DNA of 64,000 bases from Massilia violaceinigra. Its GTDB lineage: Bacteria > Pseudomonadota > Gammaproteobacteria > Burkholderiales > Burkholderiaceae_D. Both the position numbers and the translations under genes were made by a program. Numbering within the stretch: the stretch's first letter is position 1; every line of letters begins with the position of its first letter. The notes beneath the pieces were generated by a model. That model worked only from the letters and a program-made list of their open reading frames with translations, did not search any database and was not told the DNA's origin. Below are positions 38,941-48,128 of the stretch, piece after piece. Location of the stretch: NCBI RefSeq assembly GCF_002752675.1, contig NZ_CP024608.1, forward strand, positions 4,402,001 through 4,466,000. Reading direction: 5' to 3'.

Positions 38941-41133
38941 ATGCGCGCCGTGAATGTCCTCCTGCGCCTGTTCGCCTTGCTGCTGTTGCTGGCGGCGGGC
39001 CCGGCGCGCGCATCGGTCTACTCGGCCGAGCTGTCCCAGCAACTGCTGCATGGCCCCGACCTGTGCGCCGGGGCGCCTTGCCGCGATGTCATGCCGCAGG
39101 CGCATAAGTTTTCCCTGCGTAAGGGCCGGCCGAGCTATGTCGAGGCCATCGCCGTGGGGCCGGACAAGGCTGAGCGCGTGGTCGGCTATGTGTTCCTGTC
39201 GACCGACGTGGTCGACATTCCCGCGTATTCGGGCAAGCCCATCATCACCCTGATCGGCATGGATACGCGTGGCATCATTACCGGGGTGCGCGTCCTGAAG
39301 CACTCCGAACCTATTCTGCTGGCGGGGATCGACGAATCGACCCTGCTCAAATTTATCGACCAGTACATCGGCAAGTCCGGCGATGCCAAGCTGGAAATCG
39401 GCCATGGCGACGAGGCTAGCGGCACTGTCGGGCTGGACGCCATCAGCGGCGCTACGGTCACGGTGATTGCCGAAAACCAGGTCATTTCGCGCAGCGCCTA
39501 CGACATCGGACGCCAGGTCGGCATCTTCAAGACCGAGGTGCGTCCGGCGCCACGCTACACGGCCCTCAACGAGCGCCTGAGCTGGCAGCAACTGTTGGAT
39601 GAAGGCAGCGTGGCGCGCTTCCAGCTGCAGCGCAAGGATGTGGGCCTGGCCGGCGACGCCACCTACATCGAACTGTATTTCGGCCACCTGAACGTACCCA
39701 CGGTCGGCATCAGCCTGTTGGGCGAGCCGGTATACCGGCGCCTGATGGCTGACCTCAAACCGGACGAGCAAGCCATTTTCATCATCGCCAACGGCGAGGC
39801 GTCGTTCAAGGGTTCCGGCTTTGTGCGCGGCGGCATCTACGACCGCGTCCAGGTGCGCCAGGACCCGCAAAGCTTCACCTTCCGCGATACCGATTACCTG
39901 AATCTGTACGGCCTGCATGCGCCGGGCGCGCCGGCGTTTACCGAGTCGGCCGTGTTCATCGTGCGCTCGGCCAATTTCAACCCCGCCTGGCCGTGGCAGC
40001 TCACTTTCCTCGCCAACAAGGCCGATGCGCAGAGCGGCGCCAAGACCTTTGTCCACTTCAACGCACCTTACTGGCTGCCGGCGCGCTACCTGGAGGGCGG
40101 GCGCCCGCACATCGTCCAGCCCGAGGCGAGCTGGCGCGCCATCTGGAAGGGCAAGATCGTCCAGATTGCACTGTTCCTGCTGGTGCTAGCCTTTACGGCC
40201 GTCATGTATTCGCAGCGCGACCGGCTGGTGCGCGCATCCAAACGCAAGCACAAGCCCTGGATCGAGCGCCCGCGCCATGTGCTGTGGCTGGTCAGCGTGG
40301 TATTCCTCGGTTTTTACCTCAAGGCCCAGCCCAGCATCACCCAGGTGCTGACGTGGTTCCATTCACTGCTGCACCAGTGGAAGTGGGAACTGTTCCTGTC
40401 CGATCCGTTCATTTTCCTGTTCTGGTGGTTCATCATCGTCAGCGTGCTGGTGTGGGGCAGGGGCGTCTTTTGCGGCTGGCTGTGTCCGTTCGGATCACTG
40501 CAGCAGCTGGCGCTCAGCATCGGCAAGGCGGTCGGGCTGGGACGCTTCCAGAAACTGCTGCCCAAGCCGCTGCACGACAAGCTCAGGTGGCTCAAGTACG
40601 TCATCTTCGCCGTTCTGCTGGCAGTGTCGTTCTATTCCATGGAAACGGCGGAGCAGCTGGCCGAGGTCGAACCGTTCAAAACCACCTTCATCGTCGGCGT
40701 ATGGAACCGTACGTGGCCGTTCTGGGTCTTTATCGGCGCCATCCTGGGCTGGTCGTTCCTGAGCGAGCGGCCGTATTGCAAATACCTGTGCCCGTTGGGC
40801 GCCGGACTGGCGATTCCCGGCAAGTTCCGCTTGTTCGGGCTCAAGCGCAAGGCCGAGTGCCAGACCTGCCATGCCTGCGCCGCCGGGTGCGGCTCGCATG
40901 CGATCGACAGCGCCGGCCGCATCGACCAGATGGAATGCATGCTGTGCCTCGACTGCATGATTCTTTATTACGACGACCATGCCTGTCCGCCGCTGGTCAA
41001 GGAACGCAAGCTGCGCGAAAAGCATGGCCAGGCGCTCACGCCCATCGATGCCGGCGGCTACTTCATCGCCCTCGATTCGGTACGCGATGCGCTCAAGGCC
41101 AAGGCGGCTTCGTCGGCCGGGGAAAAGCCGTGA
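38941..41133 (+). CDS. nosR: NosR, membrane iron-sulfur flavoprotein for N2O reduction
   Basis: A 730-residue protein with a signal peptide ending GPARA, a periplasmic FMN-binding domain (VGLDAISGATVTVIAENQV near residue 165-185), several membrane segments from about residue 400, and polyferredoxin cysteines: GWLCPFGSLQQ, CKYLCPLGAG, CQTCHACAAGC and CMLCLDCM. NosR passes electrons to NosZ and is needed for its expression and activity. The ATG at 38941 is chosen; a TTG at 38932 is also in frame. Here nosR follows nosZ, whereas in most clusters it precedes it. It overlaps nosD by 4 bases. Confidence 0.94.
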   Translation: MRAVNVLLRLFALLLLLAAGPARASVYSAELSQQLLHGPDLCAGAPCRDVMPQAHKFSLRKGRPSYVEAIAVGPDKAERVVGYVFLSTDVVDIPAYSGKPIITLIGMDTRGIITGVRVLKHSEPILLAGIDESTLLKFIDQYIGKSGDAKLEIGHGDEASGTVGLDAISGATVTVIAENQVISRSAYDIGRQVGIFKTEVRPAPRYTALNERLSWQQLLDEGSVARFQLQRKDVGLAGDATYIELYFGHLNVPTVGISLLGEPVYRRLMADLKPDEQAIFIIANGEASFKGSGFVRGGIYDRVQVRQDPQSFTFRDTDYLNLYGLHAPGAPAFTESAVFIVRSANFNPAWPWQLTFLANKADAQSGAKTFVHFNAPYWLPARYLEGGRPHIVQPEASWRAIWKGKIVQIALFLLVLAFTAVMYSQRDRLVRASKRKHKPWIERPRHVLWLVSVVFLGFYLKAQPSITQVLTWFHSLLHQWKWELFLSDPFIFLFWWFIIVSVLVWGRGVFCGWLCPFGSLQQLALSIGKAVGLGRFQKLLPKPLHDKLRWLKYVIFAVLLAVSFYSMETAEQLAEVEPFKTTFIVGVWNRTWPFWVFIGAILGWSFLSERPYCKYLCPLGAGLAIPGKFRLFGLKRKAECQTCHACAAGCGSHAIDSAGRIDQMECMLCLDCMILYYDDHACPPLVKERKLREKHGQALTPIDAGGYFIALDSVRDALKAKAASSAGEKP

Positions 41134-42392
41134 CTGCCCGCGCCGCCAGCCTTGCCCTGATGCTGGCTCTGTACGCCGGCGCAGCGAGCGCCGCCGTGCT
41201 GCACGTGCGCGCGGGAGAATCGATCGGTGCCGCCGTGCGCGCCGCAAGCGCGGGCGACACGGTGCTGGTCGCGCGCGGCCATTACAACGAACGGCTGCTG
41301 ATCGACAAACCGCTCACGTTGCGCGGCCAGGAACGCCCGACCATCAGCGGCCAGAACAGCGGCGACGTGATCCGGGTAAGCAGCAGCGATGTGACCATCG
41401 ACGGCCTCATCATCAGCGACAGCGGCGCCGACCTCGACCGCCAGAATGCGGGTGTGTACGTGGTCCCCGGGTCCGACCGTTTCGTGCTGCGCAACTGCGT
41501 GGTCAGCTACTCCCTGTTCGGCGTATTCCTGGATAAATCGGACCATTCCACCCTGACCGGCAACACCATCACCGGCAAGCGCGATCTGCAATCGGCCGCG
41601 CGCGGCAACGGCATCCAGGTCTTCAACAGCGCCCACGTGGAAGTCATCGACAACAACATCAGCTATGCGCGCGATGGCATTTACGTGGACCTCTCGCGCC
41701 ACGCCCTGTTTCGCGGCAACAAAATCCACCACCTGCGCTATGGCACCCACTACATGAACACCAACCACAGCACCTGGGAAAACAACGAGTCCTACCAGAA
41801 CCGTGGCGGGCTGGCGCTGATGGAAGTGCGCAACCTGGTGGTGCGCAACAACGTGGCCTGGGGTAACGAGGATCACGGCATCATGCTGCGCACCATCCAG
41901 GATTCGGTGATCGAAAACAATGTGGTGGCGGCCAACGGGCGCGGCTTCTTCATTTACGACGCCGAGTACAACGTGCTGCGCAACAACGTGGTCATCAATA
42001 ACCGCACCGGCGTGCACCTGTCGGCCGGGTCCTCGAACAATGAGGTGGACGGCAACGACTTCATCGGCAACGAGGAAGCCGTCAAGTTCGTCGCTTCGCG
42101 CGATGTCGCATGGGGCCGCACGCGCGGCAATTACTGGAGCGGCTACAACGGCTGGGACCAGGGCGGCGATGGCGCCGGCGATGTGGCCTACGAAGCGAGC
42201 GACCTGATCGACCGCCTCAACTGGCAATACCCGCTGGTCAAGCTGCTGCTGACCAGCCCGTCGGTGAGCACCTTGCGTTTCGTGGCGCGCCAGTTCCCGG
42301 TTCTGCGCGCGCCCAGCGTGGTCGACCGGCATCCGCGCATGCGGCCCAACAATTCTGACTGGCATCGCTGGAATGACAAACATGTCCATTGA
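41130..42392 (+). CDS. nosD: NosD, periplasmic copper-site maturation protein
   Basis: A 420-residue protein with a GTG start overlapping the nosR stop (GTGA). A signal peptide ends AASAA. The body is a right-handed beta-helix with repeated NNV/NTI turns (NCVVSYSLFGVFLDKSD; NNISYARDGIYVDLSRH; NNVVINNRTGVHLSAGSS), the CASH/NosD repeat, ending near GNYWSGYNGWDQGGDGAGD, a strong NosD signature. NosD works with the NosFY ABC complex to assemble the CuZ centre. It overlaps the nosF start by up to 20 bases. Confidence 0.94.
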   Translation: MTARAASLALMLALYAGAASAAVLHVRAGESIGAAVRAASAGDTVLVARGHYNERLLIDKPLTLRGQERPTISGQNSGDVIRVSSSDVTIDGLIISDSGADLDRQNAGVYVVPGSDRFVLRNCVVSYSLFGVFLDKSDHSTLTGNTITGKRDLQSAARGNGIQVFNSAHVEVIDNNISYARDGIYVDLSRHALFRGNKIHHLRYGTHYMNTNHSTWENNESYQNRGGLALMEVRNLVVRNNVAWGNEDHGIMLRTIQDSVIENNVVAANGRGFFIYDAEYNVLRNNVVINNRTGVHLSAGSSNNEVDGNDFIGNEEAVKFVASRDVAWGRTRGNYWSGYNGWDQGGDGAGDVAYEASDLIDRLNWQYPLVKLLLTSPSVSTLRFVARQFPVLRAPSVVDRHPRMRPNNSDWHRWNDKHVH

Positions 42393-43293
42393 ACTTGACG
42401 CGGTGAGCAAATCCTTCGGCGCGGTCGAGGCGATCCGCAATGTGTCCCTCAACATCGGGCAGGGCGAGATGTTCGGCCTGATCGGGCATAACGGCGCCGG
42501 CAAGAGCACCCTGTTCAAGCTGATGCTCGGCCTGCTGCCGGCCAGCGCCGGGGCCGTGCGCGTCGGCGGCGTGGCCACTTCCAGCGCGCAGTTCCGCCAG
42601 GTGCGGCGCCGCATCGGCTATCTGCCGGAAAGTTTTGTGAGCTACGACAACCTCTCCGGCCTGGAAGTGCTGCATCTGTTCGCCGACCTCAAGCAGGTGG
42701 CGCGCGCCGAATGCGGGCGCGTGCTGCGCCGGGTCGGCCTGGCCGATGCCGCCACGCGCCGCCTGCATACTTACTCGAAAGGGATGCGCCAGCGCCTCGG
42801 GTTCGCGCAAGTGCTGCTGGGCGACCCAACGCTGATCTTTCTCGACGAGCCGACCAACGGGCTCGATCCGGAAGGCATTGCCGCTTTCTACGGCATCCTG
42901 CGCGAAGCGCAGGGGCGCGGCGCCACCATCGTGATTACTTCGCACATCCTGGCCGAAATCCAGGACCGAGTCGACCGCCTCGTCATGCTCGATGCGGGCA
43001 AGGTAGCCGCGCTCGGCACCCTGGCCGAGTTGCGCTCGCGTCAGGTGCTGCCGTCGCATATCGAGGTGCTGATGCGGCCCGGCTGCGGGGCCGGCGTGGA
43101 AGCGGCGCTGGCGCATCTGCCGGGCCTGACGCTCAAGCTCGATGGCGACCAGGCCGGCATCGCCTGCGCGGCCGCGCAAAAGGCGCCGGTGCTGGCCGCG
43201 CTGGCCACGATGCTGGTCGATGTGACGATCCGCGAACCCTCGCTGGAAGACCTGTTCCTTGGCTATGGAGGCCACCATGCAAGCGCGGATTGA
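42373..43293 (+). CDS. nosF: NosF, ABC ATPase for NosZ maturation
   Basis: A 306-residue ABC ATPase: Walker [13 protein letters not shown], a signature around TYSKGMRQRLGFAQVLLG, Walker B LIFLDEPTNGLDP and the switch histidine in VITSHILAE. Its partner is the permease NosY, whose gene starts within its end (17-base overlap). The start may be 42373 or the ATG at 42382; both lie within nosD. Confidence 0.93.
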   Translation: MTNMSIELDAVSKSFGAVEAIRNVSLNIGQGEMFGLIGHNGAGKSTLFKLMLGLLPASAGAVRVGGVATSSAQFRQVRRRIGYLPESFVSYDNLSGLEVLHLFADLKQVARAECGRVLRRVGLADAATRRLHTYSKGMRQRLGFAQVLLGDPTLIFLDEPTNGLDPEGIAAFYGILREAQGRGATIVITSHILAEIQDRVDRLVMLDAGKVAALGTLAELRSRQVLPSHIEVLMRPGCGAGVEAALAHLPGLTLKLDGDQAGIACAAAQKAPVLAALATMLVDVTIREPSLEDLFLGYGGHHASAD

Positions 43294-44113
43294 GTGGGGC
43301 CAGGTGCGCGTGATCGCCGCCAAGGAATTCCGCGACCGCATCCGCAACCGCTGGGTGGTGGCGGTGGCTGTCATTTTCGCCCTGTTTGCGCTGGCGATTG
43401 CCTATTTTGGCGCGTCGCAGCAGGGCGAGGTCGGCTTTCGCAGCATCGATGTGACGGTGGCCAGCCTGGTCAGCCTGGTGATCTACCTGGTGCCGCTGAT
43501 CGCGCTCATTCTCGGCTACGACGCCATCGTCGGCGAGCGCGAACGCGGCTCGCTCGAACTGATGCTGTCGATGCCGATCACCCGCTTCGAGATTTTGCTG
43601 GGCAAGTATTGCGGCCTGGCCGCCGCCCTGGCCAGTTCCACCGTGCTCGGTTTCGGGGCCGGCCTGCTGCCGCTGGCGGCCGAGCTGACGGTGCGCGACG
43701 GCTACCACTACGCCGGCTTTGTCGGCAGCGCCATTTTGATGGGCATGGCATTCCTGAGCATCTCGATGCTGGTATCGGTGCTGGCGCTCGACCGCGTGCG
43801 CGCCAGCGGGGTGGCAATCGGCCTGTGGTTCTTTTTCGTGCTGATTTTCGACCTGCTGCTGATGGGAGCGCTGGTGCTGAGCCAGGGCCGCCTGGGCAGC
43901 AACACTTTCGCGGCACTGCTCATGCTCAACCCCGCCGATGTGTTCCGGCTGCTCAACATCTTCAGCTCGGAGCAGGCGCAAAGCATGTACGGCCTCGCCA
44001 CCGTGATGCCCGGCGGCCTGACCGATCCGGCGGTCCTGCTGGCCATCATGGCCGCGTGGGTCGTCATTCCCTTCTTACTTGCCAACTGGAGTTTCAAATG
44101 TCCTTCAAGATAA
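43277..44113 (+). CDS. nosY: NosY, ABC permease for NosZ maturation
   Basis: A 278-residue protein with about six hydrophobic segments, of the ABC-2 permease type (VGERERGSLELMLSMPITRFE is the usual cytoplasmic coupling segment; LSISMLVSVLALDRVRASG follows). ATG 43277 stands behind GGAGG. Length matches known NosY. Its end overlaps the nosL start by 16 bases, showing strict coupling. Confidence 0.93.
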   Translation: MQARIEWGQVRVIAAKEFRDRIRNRWVVAVAVIFALFALAIAYFGASQQGEVGFRSIDVTVASLVSLVIYLVPLIALILGYDAIVGERERGSLELMLSMPITRFEILLGKYCGLAAALASSTVLGFGAGLLPLAAELTVRDGYHYAGFVGSAILMGMAFLSISMLVSVLALDRVRASGVAIGLWFFFVLIFDLLLMGALVLSQGRLGSNTFAALLMLNPADVFRLLNIFSSEQAQSMYGLATVMPGGLTDPAVLLAIMAAWVVIPFLLANWSFKCPSR

Positions 44114-44607
44114 ACCGCCTGCTGGCGGCGCTCGCCGCCGCCGGCTTGCTGGCCGCCTGCAGCGAGCACGCCCTGACCGTGGCCGCCCACGAGCCGGGCA
44201 GTGACACCGCCTGCGCGCTCGACGGCATGGTGCTGCTCGACTTCCCCGGCCCCAAGGCGCAGATCCAGTATGCCGAAGGCAAGGCCGACTATTACTGCGA
44301 CCTCATGGAATTGTTCACGGTGATGCTCGCACCCGAGCACAAGCGGCGCATCGCCGGCGTGTTCGTGCAGGACATGGGAAAGACGGCCTGGGACAAGCCG
44401 AGCGGGCACTGGATCGCCGCCAAGGATGCGCTGTATGTGGTCGGCAGCAAGAAGCAGGGTTCCATGGGGCCGACCTTCGGCTCCTTCTCGGATGCCGCCC
44501 AGGCGGCCGCGTTTGCCAAAGCCGAGGGCGGCAAGGTGCTGCCCTACAGCCAGATCACGGTGGCGATGCTCGACACGGGCCACGCCGCCGGCGACATGCG
44601 CCATTGA
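44098..44607 (+). CDS. nosL: NosL, copper-chaperone lipoprotein
   Basis: A 169-residue lipoprotein with lipobox LLAAC. The family pattern is present: CALDGMVLLDFPGPKAQIQ, the CDLMELF segment with a cysteine-methionine copper site, HWIAAKDALYVVGSK and PTFGSFSDAAQAAAFAKAEG. NosL delivers Cu(I) to the outside of the membrane for NosZ maturation. The ATG at 44098 lies within the end of nosY. Confidence 0.92.
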   Translation: MSFKINRLLAALAAAGLLAACSEHALTVAAHEPGSDTACALDGMVLLDFPGPKAQIQYAEGKADYYCDLMELFTVMLAPEHKRRIAGVFVQDMGKTAWDKPSGHWIAAKDALYVVGSKKQGSMGPTFGSFSDAAQAAAFAKAEGGKVLPYSQITVAMLDTGHAAGDMRH

Positions 44608-44640
44608 TTGTCCGTTTTTTTTAACGACTGGAAGTACATC

Positions 44641-45078
44641 ATGAAAACCACTACCTTGCTATCCCTGTTGATCGTTGCGGCCCTGGCGGCCTGCGGCGAC
44701 AAGGCGCCGCCTTCCGATGCCGCAGCGTCCGGCCCGAGCGCTACCGCACCGGTCCCCGAACCGGCGCCTGCGCCTGCACCTGTGGCACCACCTGCGCCCA
44801 CGGCGGCTGCGGCGCCAGCCCCGAGTGCGGCCGAACTGGCCGCCGGCGAAAAGATCTACACAGCCGCCTGCGTGTCCTGCCACGGCGCCGCGGTCATGGG
44901 TGCGCCGAAACTGGGCGACAAGCCGTCCTGGACGCCGCGCATCGCCAAGGGCATCGACGTCCTGTATGCCAACGCCACGAATGGCTTGAACCTGATGCCG
45001 CCGCGTGGTGGCAACGCCGCCCTCAAGGATGAGGAAATCAAGTCGGTGGTCGACTTCATGGTCAGCAAGGGACGCTGA
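44641..45078 (+). CDS. Lipoprotein c-type cytochrome, single haem
   Basis: A 145-residue protein with a lipoprotein signal (LLIVAALAAC), an Ala-Pro linker of about 35 residues and a single cytochrome c domain with haem motif CVSCH and a likely methionine ligand in LNLMPPRGG. It resembles cytochrome c5-type donors. Placed 33 bases after nosL and 43 before nosX, it probably carries electrons to NosZ from the periplasmic face; the length of the flexible linker suits a tethered electron shuttle. Confidence 0.86.
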   Translation: MKTTTLLSLLIVAALAACGDKAPPSDAAASGPSATAPVPEPAPAPAPVAPPAPTAAAAPAPSAAELAAGEKIYTAACVSCHGAAVMGAPKLGDKPSWTPRIAKGIDVLYANATNGLNLMPPRGGNAALKDEEIKSVVDFMVSKGR

Positions 45079-45121
45079 CGAGAGCAGGGCGGTGCTGCCG
45101 CCCTGTCCAGGGGAGAACAAC

Positions 45122-46159
45122 ATGCACGCATTTCAAGCAACACTGATCGCGGCGGCGCTGTGCCTGCTGGCGCTGGCGGGCTGCCAGCGCGCCGACACGG
45201 TCCATCGCACCCGCGGGCACGTGTTCGGCACCGCGGTCGAGATCAGCATCCACGGCGGCTCGCCCGAACGCGCGGACGCGCTCAGCGGCGCCGTACTGAA
45301 CGAATTCGACCGGCTGCACCACAAATACCATTCCTGGCAGCCGAGCATGCTCACCTCGCTCAACGAGGCCATCGCGCGCGGCGAACCGTTCACGGCCGAC
45401 GCTGAAATGGTCGCGCTGCTGCAATCGGCGACCGTGGTGGCCGAGCGCTCGGGCAACCTGTTCAACCCGGCCATCGGGCGCTTGATCCGGCTGTGGGGTT
45501 TCCAGAGCAGCGACATCGCGCCCCAGGCGCCGCCGGCGCACGAGATCCGGCGCTGGCTCGACGCGCGCCCGCGCATGTCGGACCTGCGCTTCCAGGGCAA
45601 TACGATTTCGAGCACCAACAAGGCGGTGATGATCGACCTGGGCGGCTACGCCAAAGGCTATGCGCTCGACCGCGCGGCGCAGCTTTTGCGCCAGGGCGGG
45701 GTCAAGGCGGCGCTGGTGAACGTGGGCGGCAATGTGATCGCCATCGGCCAGCCAGGGGAGCGCCCGTGGCGGGTGGGCATCCAGGATCCGCGCGCGGCCG
45801 GCGCCGTGGCGCACGTGGCCCTGCGCGACAACGAGGCGATGGGCACCAGCGGCGATTACCAACGCTATTTTCTCAAGGATGGCAAGCGTCACCCTCACAT
45901 CATCGACCCGCGCAGCGGTTATCCGATCGACCTGGTGGCGTCGGTCACGATCGTCACGTCGGGGGGAGGGGATGCCGGTTTGCGGTCGGACGGTAACTCG
46001 AAACCCTTGTTCATCACCGGCCCGGCCGGTTGGGAAGCGATGGCCGCGCGGATGGGCCTGGGCGAGGTGATGCTGATCGATGCGCAGGGCAAGGTGCACA
46101 CGACGGCGGCGATGCGCTCGCGGCTGGCTGCATCGCAGGGGGCAAAGGGCACGCACTAG
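45122..46159 (+). CDS. nosX: FAD:protein FMN transferase, ApbE/NosX type
   Basis: A 345-residue lipoprotein-like protein (LLALAGC) of the ApbE family. Marks are RTRGHVFGTAVEISIHGG, ALVNVGGNVIAIGQPG, DLGGYAKGYALDRAA and the metal-site region EAMGTSGDYQRYF. It attaches FMN covalently to a threonine of NosR (in SGATVT at 39449-39466) and so closes the nos cluster functionally. Start ATG 45122 follows GGGGAGAACA. Whether it also modifies other flavoproteins cannot be told. Confidence 0.9.
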   Translation: MHAFQATLIAAALCLLALAGCQRADTVHRTRGHVFGTAVEISIHGGSPERADALSGAVLNEFDRLHHKYHSWQPSMLTSLNEAIARGEPFTADAEMVALLQSATVVAERSGNLFNPAIGRLIRLWGFQSSDIAPQAPPAHEIRRWLDARPRMSDLRFQGNTISSTNKAVMIDLGGYAKGYALDRAAQLLRQGGVKAALVNVGGNVIAIGQPGERPWRVGIQDPRAAGAVAHVALRDNEAMGTSGDYQRYFLKDGKRHPHIIDPRSGYPIDLVASVTIVTSGGGDAGLRSDGNSKPLFITGPAGWEAMAARMGLGEVMLIDAQGKVHTTAAMRSRLAASQGAKGTH

Positions 46160-46278
46160 GTTTAGTTTCCGTGCGGGAATCAAAATGAAAGAAGGGTTAC
46201 TTCCCGCTACAATAGCGATTCGACAACATGCGGCTGGGTCCAGCCCTGTTGGCCCCACTATGATCACCGGAGAATAAC

Positions 46279-46701
46279 TTGCGTAAAAACTTAATCAAAA
46301 TTTCAATGCTGTGCGCCGCGGTACTGATGGCAGGTTGCGAAACTACCGGGACGAAGCAGGCCGACCCGAATGCCGTCGAAGCACCGTCGCCGAAGAATCC
46401 GGAATTCGCAGGCGAAATGGCCAAGTTCAATGCCCAGTTTCCGAACGCGAAAGCCACCCAATACGAGAACGAATCGATCGCCTTCAATAACGAGCGCAAG
46501 CTCGACCAGAAAGGCAATTGCCACGGCAAGTCGAAATTTCCGATCACGATCGTGCTGATCCTCGATGCGGAAGGCAAAGTCACCAAAACCATGACCGATG
46601 TCGAGAACGCCAAGGCAAGCTGCTTCCGCAACGCGTATGCCGGCGTACAGTTCCCGCGTCCGCCAACGGCGCCGTACCGCAAGGCCATCCTGCTGAACTA
46701 A
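46279..46701 (+). CDS. Hypothetical lipoprotein
   Basis: A 140-residue protein with lipobox LMAGC and a carboxy-terminal segment (FPITIVLILDAEGKVTKTM, then SCFRNAYAGVQFPRPPTAPY) resembling the TonB-like/AgmX beta module of small lipoproteins. Two cysteines in this part could form a disulfide. The start is a TTG at 46279 behind CCGGAGAATAA. Function is unknown; no partner is evident. Confidence 0.7.
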   Translation: MRKNLIKISMLCAAVLMAGCETTGTKQADPNAVEAPSPKNPEFAGEMAKFNAQFPNAKATQYENESIAFNNERKLDQKGNCHGKSKFPITIVLILDAEGKVTKTMTDVENAKASCFRNAYAGVQFPRPPTAPYRKAILLN

Positions 46702-46946
46702 GCGACTTTCTCCCGCCGCGCAGCAACGCCTTTGCTGGTTTCACGCAAGGGCGGAGCATGGCGCTTGCTTGAGCGGGAATGATCGACGAATAGCGGGCAA
46801 TGCATGTCTGAACGTCGTCAAGCTGCGTCACCCAATTCGTCCGGGGGCTCCGGAACGCTGGGTTGAAATGCTTCTATCGTCTTTGCTTGCCATGGCAACT
46901 GGCTGTGTCAGCCAATGCGGCCTCGTTCAATCGGACGGGGTGATCC

Positions 46947-47153
46947 CTACATGTAGTAATACATAATCGATAGCCATAACCCGACGTCAGCCTCGTTCAT
47001 CCGGCGCATGTGCGGCGTGATTTTGGCGAGGATCGGTTTCACCGGAACCGGGTCGGTATCGAGCCAGGCCGCAGCGGTTTGCTTGACGTCCTCATCGCCG
47101 ACATAGGTGTCCATGAAGTACCGCAGGGCGCTCTTCAATTCGGCTTCATTCAT
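46947..47153 (-). CDS. Hypothetical small protein, 68 residues
   Basis: ATG at 47153 is preceded (on its strand) by CGGAGAGACG. The protein begins MNEAELKSALRYFMDTY and looks helical and acidic, with no membrane segment. I do not recognise it. It lies 57 bases downstream of the tetR stop in the same direction, so the two may be co-transcribed. Confidence 0.6.
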   Translation of the reverse strand: MNEAELKSALRYFMDTYVGDEDVKQTAAAWLDTDPVPVKPILAKITPHMRRMNEADVGLWLSIMYYYM

Positions 47154-47210
47154 CGTCTCTCCGCCTCTGAAACTGCGAGGCCCGCAGTGTGCGCCTGCGG
47201 GCCGCCTGCA

Positions 47211-47852
47211 TCAACGTGTTCCTTGATCCCCATCGGCCACGCCCAGTGCGCGCAGCGAAAACGCGGTCACATGGCGCGCGATCTCGCGGATGCCGGCTTC
47301 GTCGTAGACGATGTCGGGTGCCATCATTTCATTGACTGGCTTCGAGTGGCTGTAATACAGCATCTGCCCCAGGATGCTGAACAGGTTGTTGCGGATCTCG
47401 ACCTCGCTCGTGCCCGGCGGGGCGATGTCGCGCACCAGTTCCTGCATCACTTCCTGAAGCGGCTGAATCAGCGTGTCGACGATATGGCGCAGGGCGGCGG
47501 TTGGCTCCACCAGTTCCCAGCTGATCAGCCGCGAGATCAATGAATGCGGACCGCTGGTCATCATGTCGACCAGCAGGCGTTCGATCAGATGCGCCAGGCG
47601 CAGCGTGGCAGGCACCGACGCGTCGCGTGCCGGCACGGTCAGTTCGTCCATCTCGGCGCTGCCACCCTCGCGGTCGATGATCGCCAGGTACAGCCCGTCC
47701 TTGCTTCCAAAATAATAGTTGACCATCGCCAGGTTGGCACCGGCGCGTTCGCAGATCTTGCGCACCGACGTCGCCTTGAAACCGTTCTCGGCAAAGCACT
47801 CCGTTGCCGCAGTGATGATGCGGTTGCGGACATCGTTGTCGTCAGCTTTCAT
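47211..47852 (-). CDS. TetR-family repressor of the adjacent efflux operon
   Basis: A 213-residue protein. The amino-terminal helix-turn-helix is ECFAENGFKATSVRKICERA followed by NLAMVNYYFGSKDGLY; the rest is a helical ligand domain of the CerR type. The ATG at 47852 is chosen; a TTG at 47858 is nearer the AGGAG site. It is divergent from the RND operon, with palindromes of one family on both promoter sides, so it most likely represses both itself and the pump until a compound binds. Confidence 0.88.
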   Translation of the reverse strand: MKADDNDVRNRIITAATECFAENGFKATSVRKICERAGANLAMVNYYFGSKDGLYLAIIDREGGSAEMDELTVPARDASVPATLRLAHLIERLLVDMMTSGPHSLISRLISWELVEPTAALRHIVDTLIQPLQEVMQELVRDIAPPGTSEVEIRNNLFSILGQMLYYSHSKPVNEMMAPDIVYDEAGIREIARHVTAFSLRALGVADGDQGTR

Positions 47853-47878
47853 CTTCAAGACACTCCTGGTTTTTGCGA

Positions 47879-47896
47879 ATTAAACGTGTGTTTAAT
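47879..47896. promoter_or_regulatory. Candidate TetR operator upstream of tetR
   Basis: ATTAAAC-GTGT-GTTTAAT: perfect 7-base arms with a 4-base centre. It lies 27-44 bases before the tetR start, where it would block the gene's own promoter. The same AAAC-N4-GTTT core recurs three times near the RND promoter. Confidence 0.7.
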
Positions 47897-48002
47897 TTCT
47901 AATTTTTGAATTGTACATAGCAGCTCCTGCCTTGTCCATGCGTTTCCATTGGCGGGCATCGGCAATGCCGGCAATGCCACATTATCAAATCACAATTTCT
48001 GG

Positions 48003-48066
48003 TTGACAACTAAACAGCTGTTTGATACAGTTGTATTAAACGGTTGTTTGAAACACTTGTTTGGCG
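48003..48066 (+). promoter_or_regulatory. RND operon promoter with overlapping operator array
   Basis: TTGACA at 48003-48008 and TACAGT at 48026-48031 are 17 bases apart. The perfect palindrome AAACAGCTGTTT (48012-48023) fills the spacer. Further half-matched sites of the same AAAC-N4-GTTT form lie at 48036-48051 and 48050-48063. A repressor on these would cover the promoter and the start of transcription. Confidence 0.72.
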
Positions 48067-48128
48067 CCGTCAAGGCAAGCCCAGGCTTGCCGCGACAGGC
48101 ACCAACCGTTCAACTAACGAAAGCCAAC

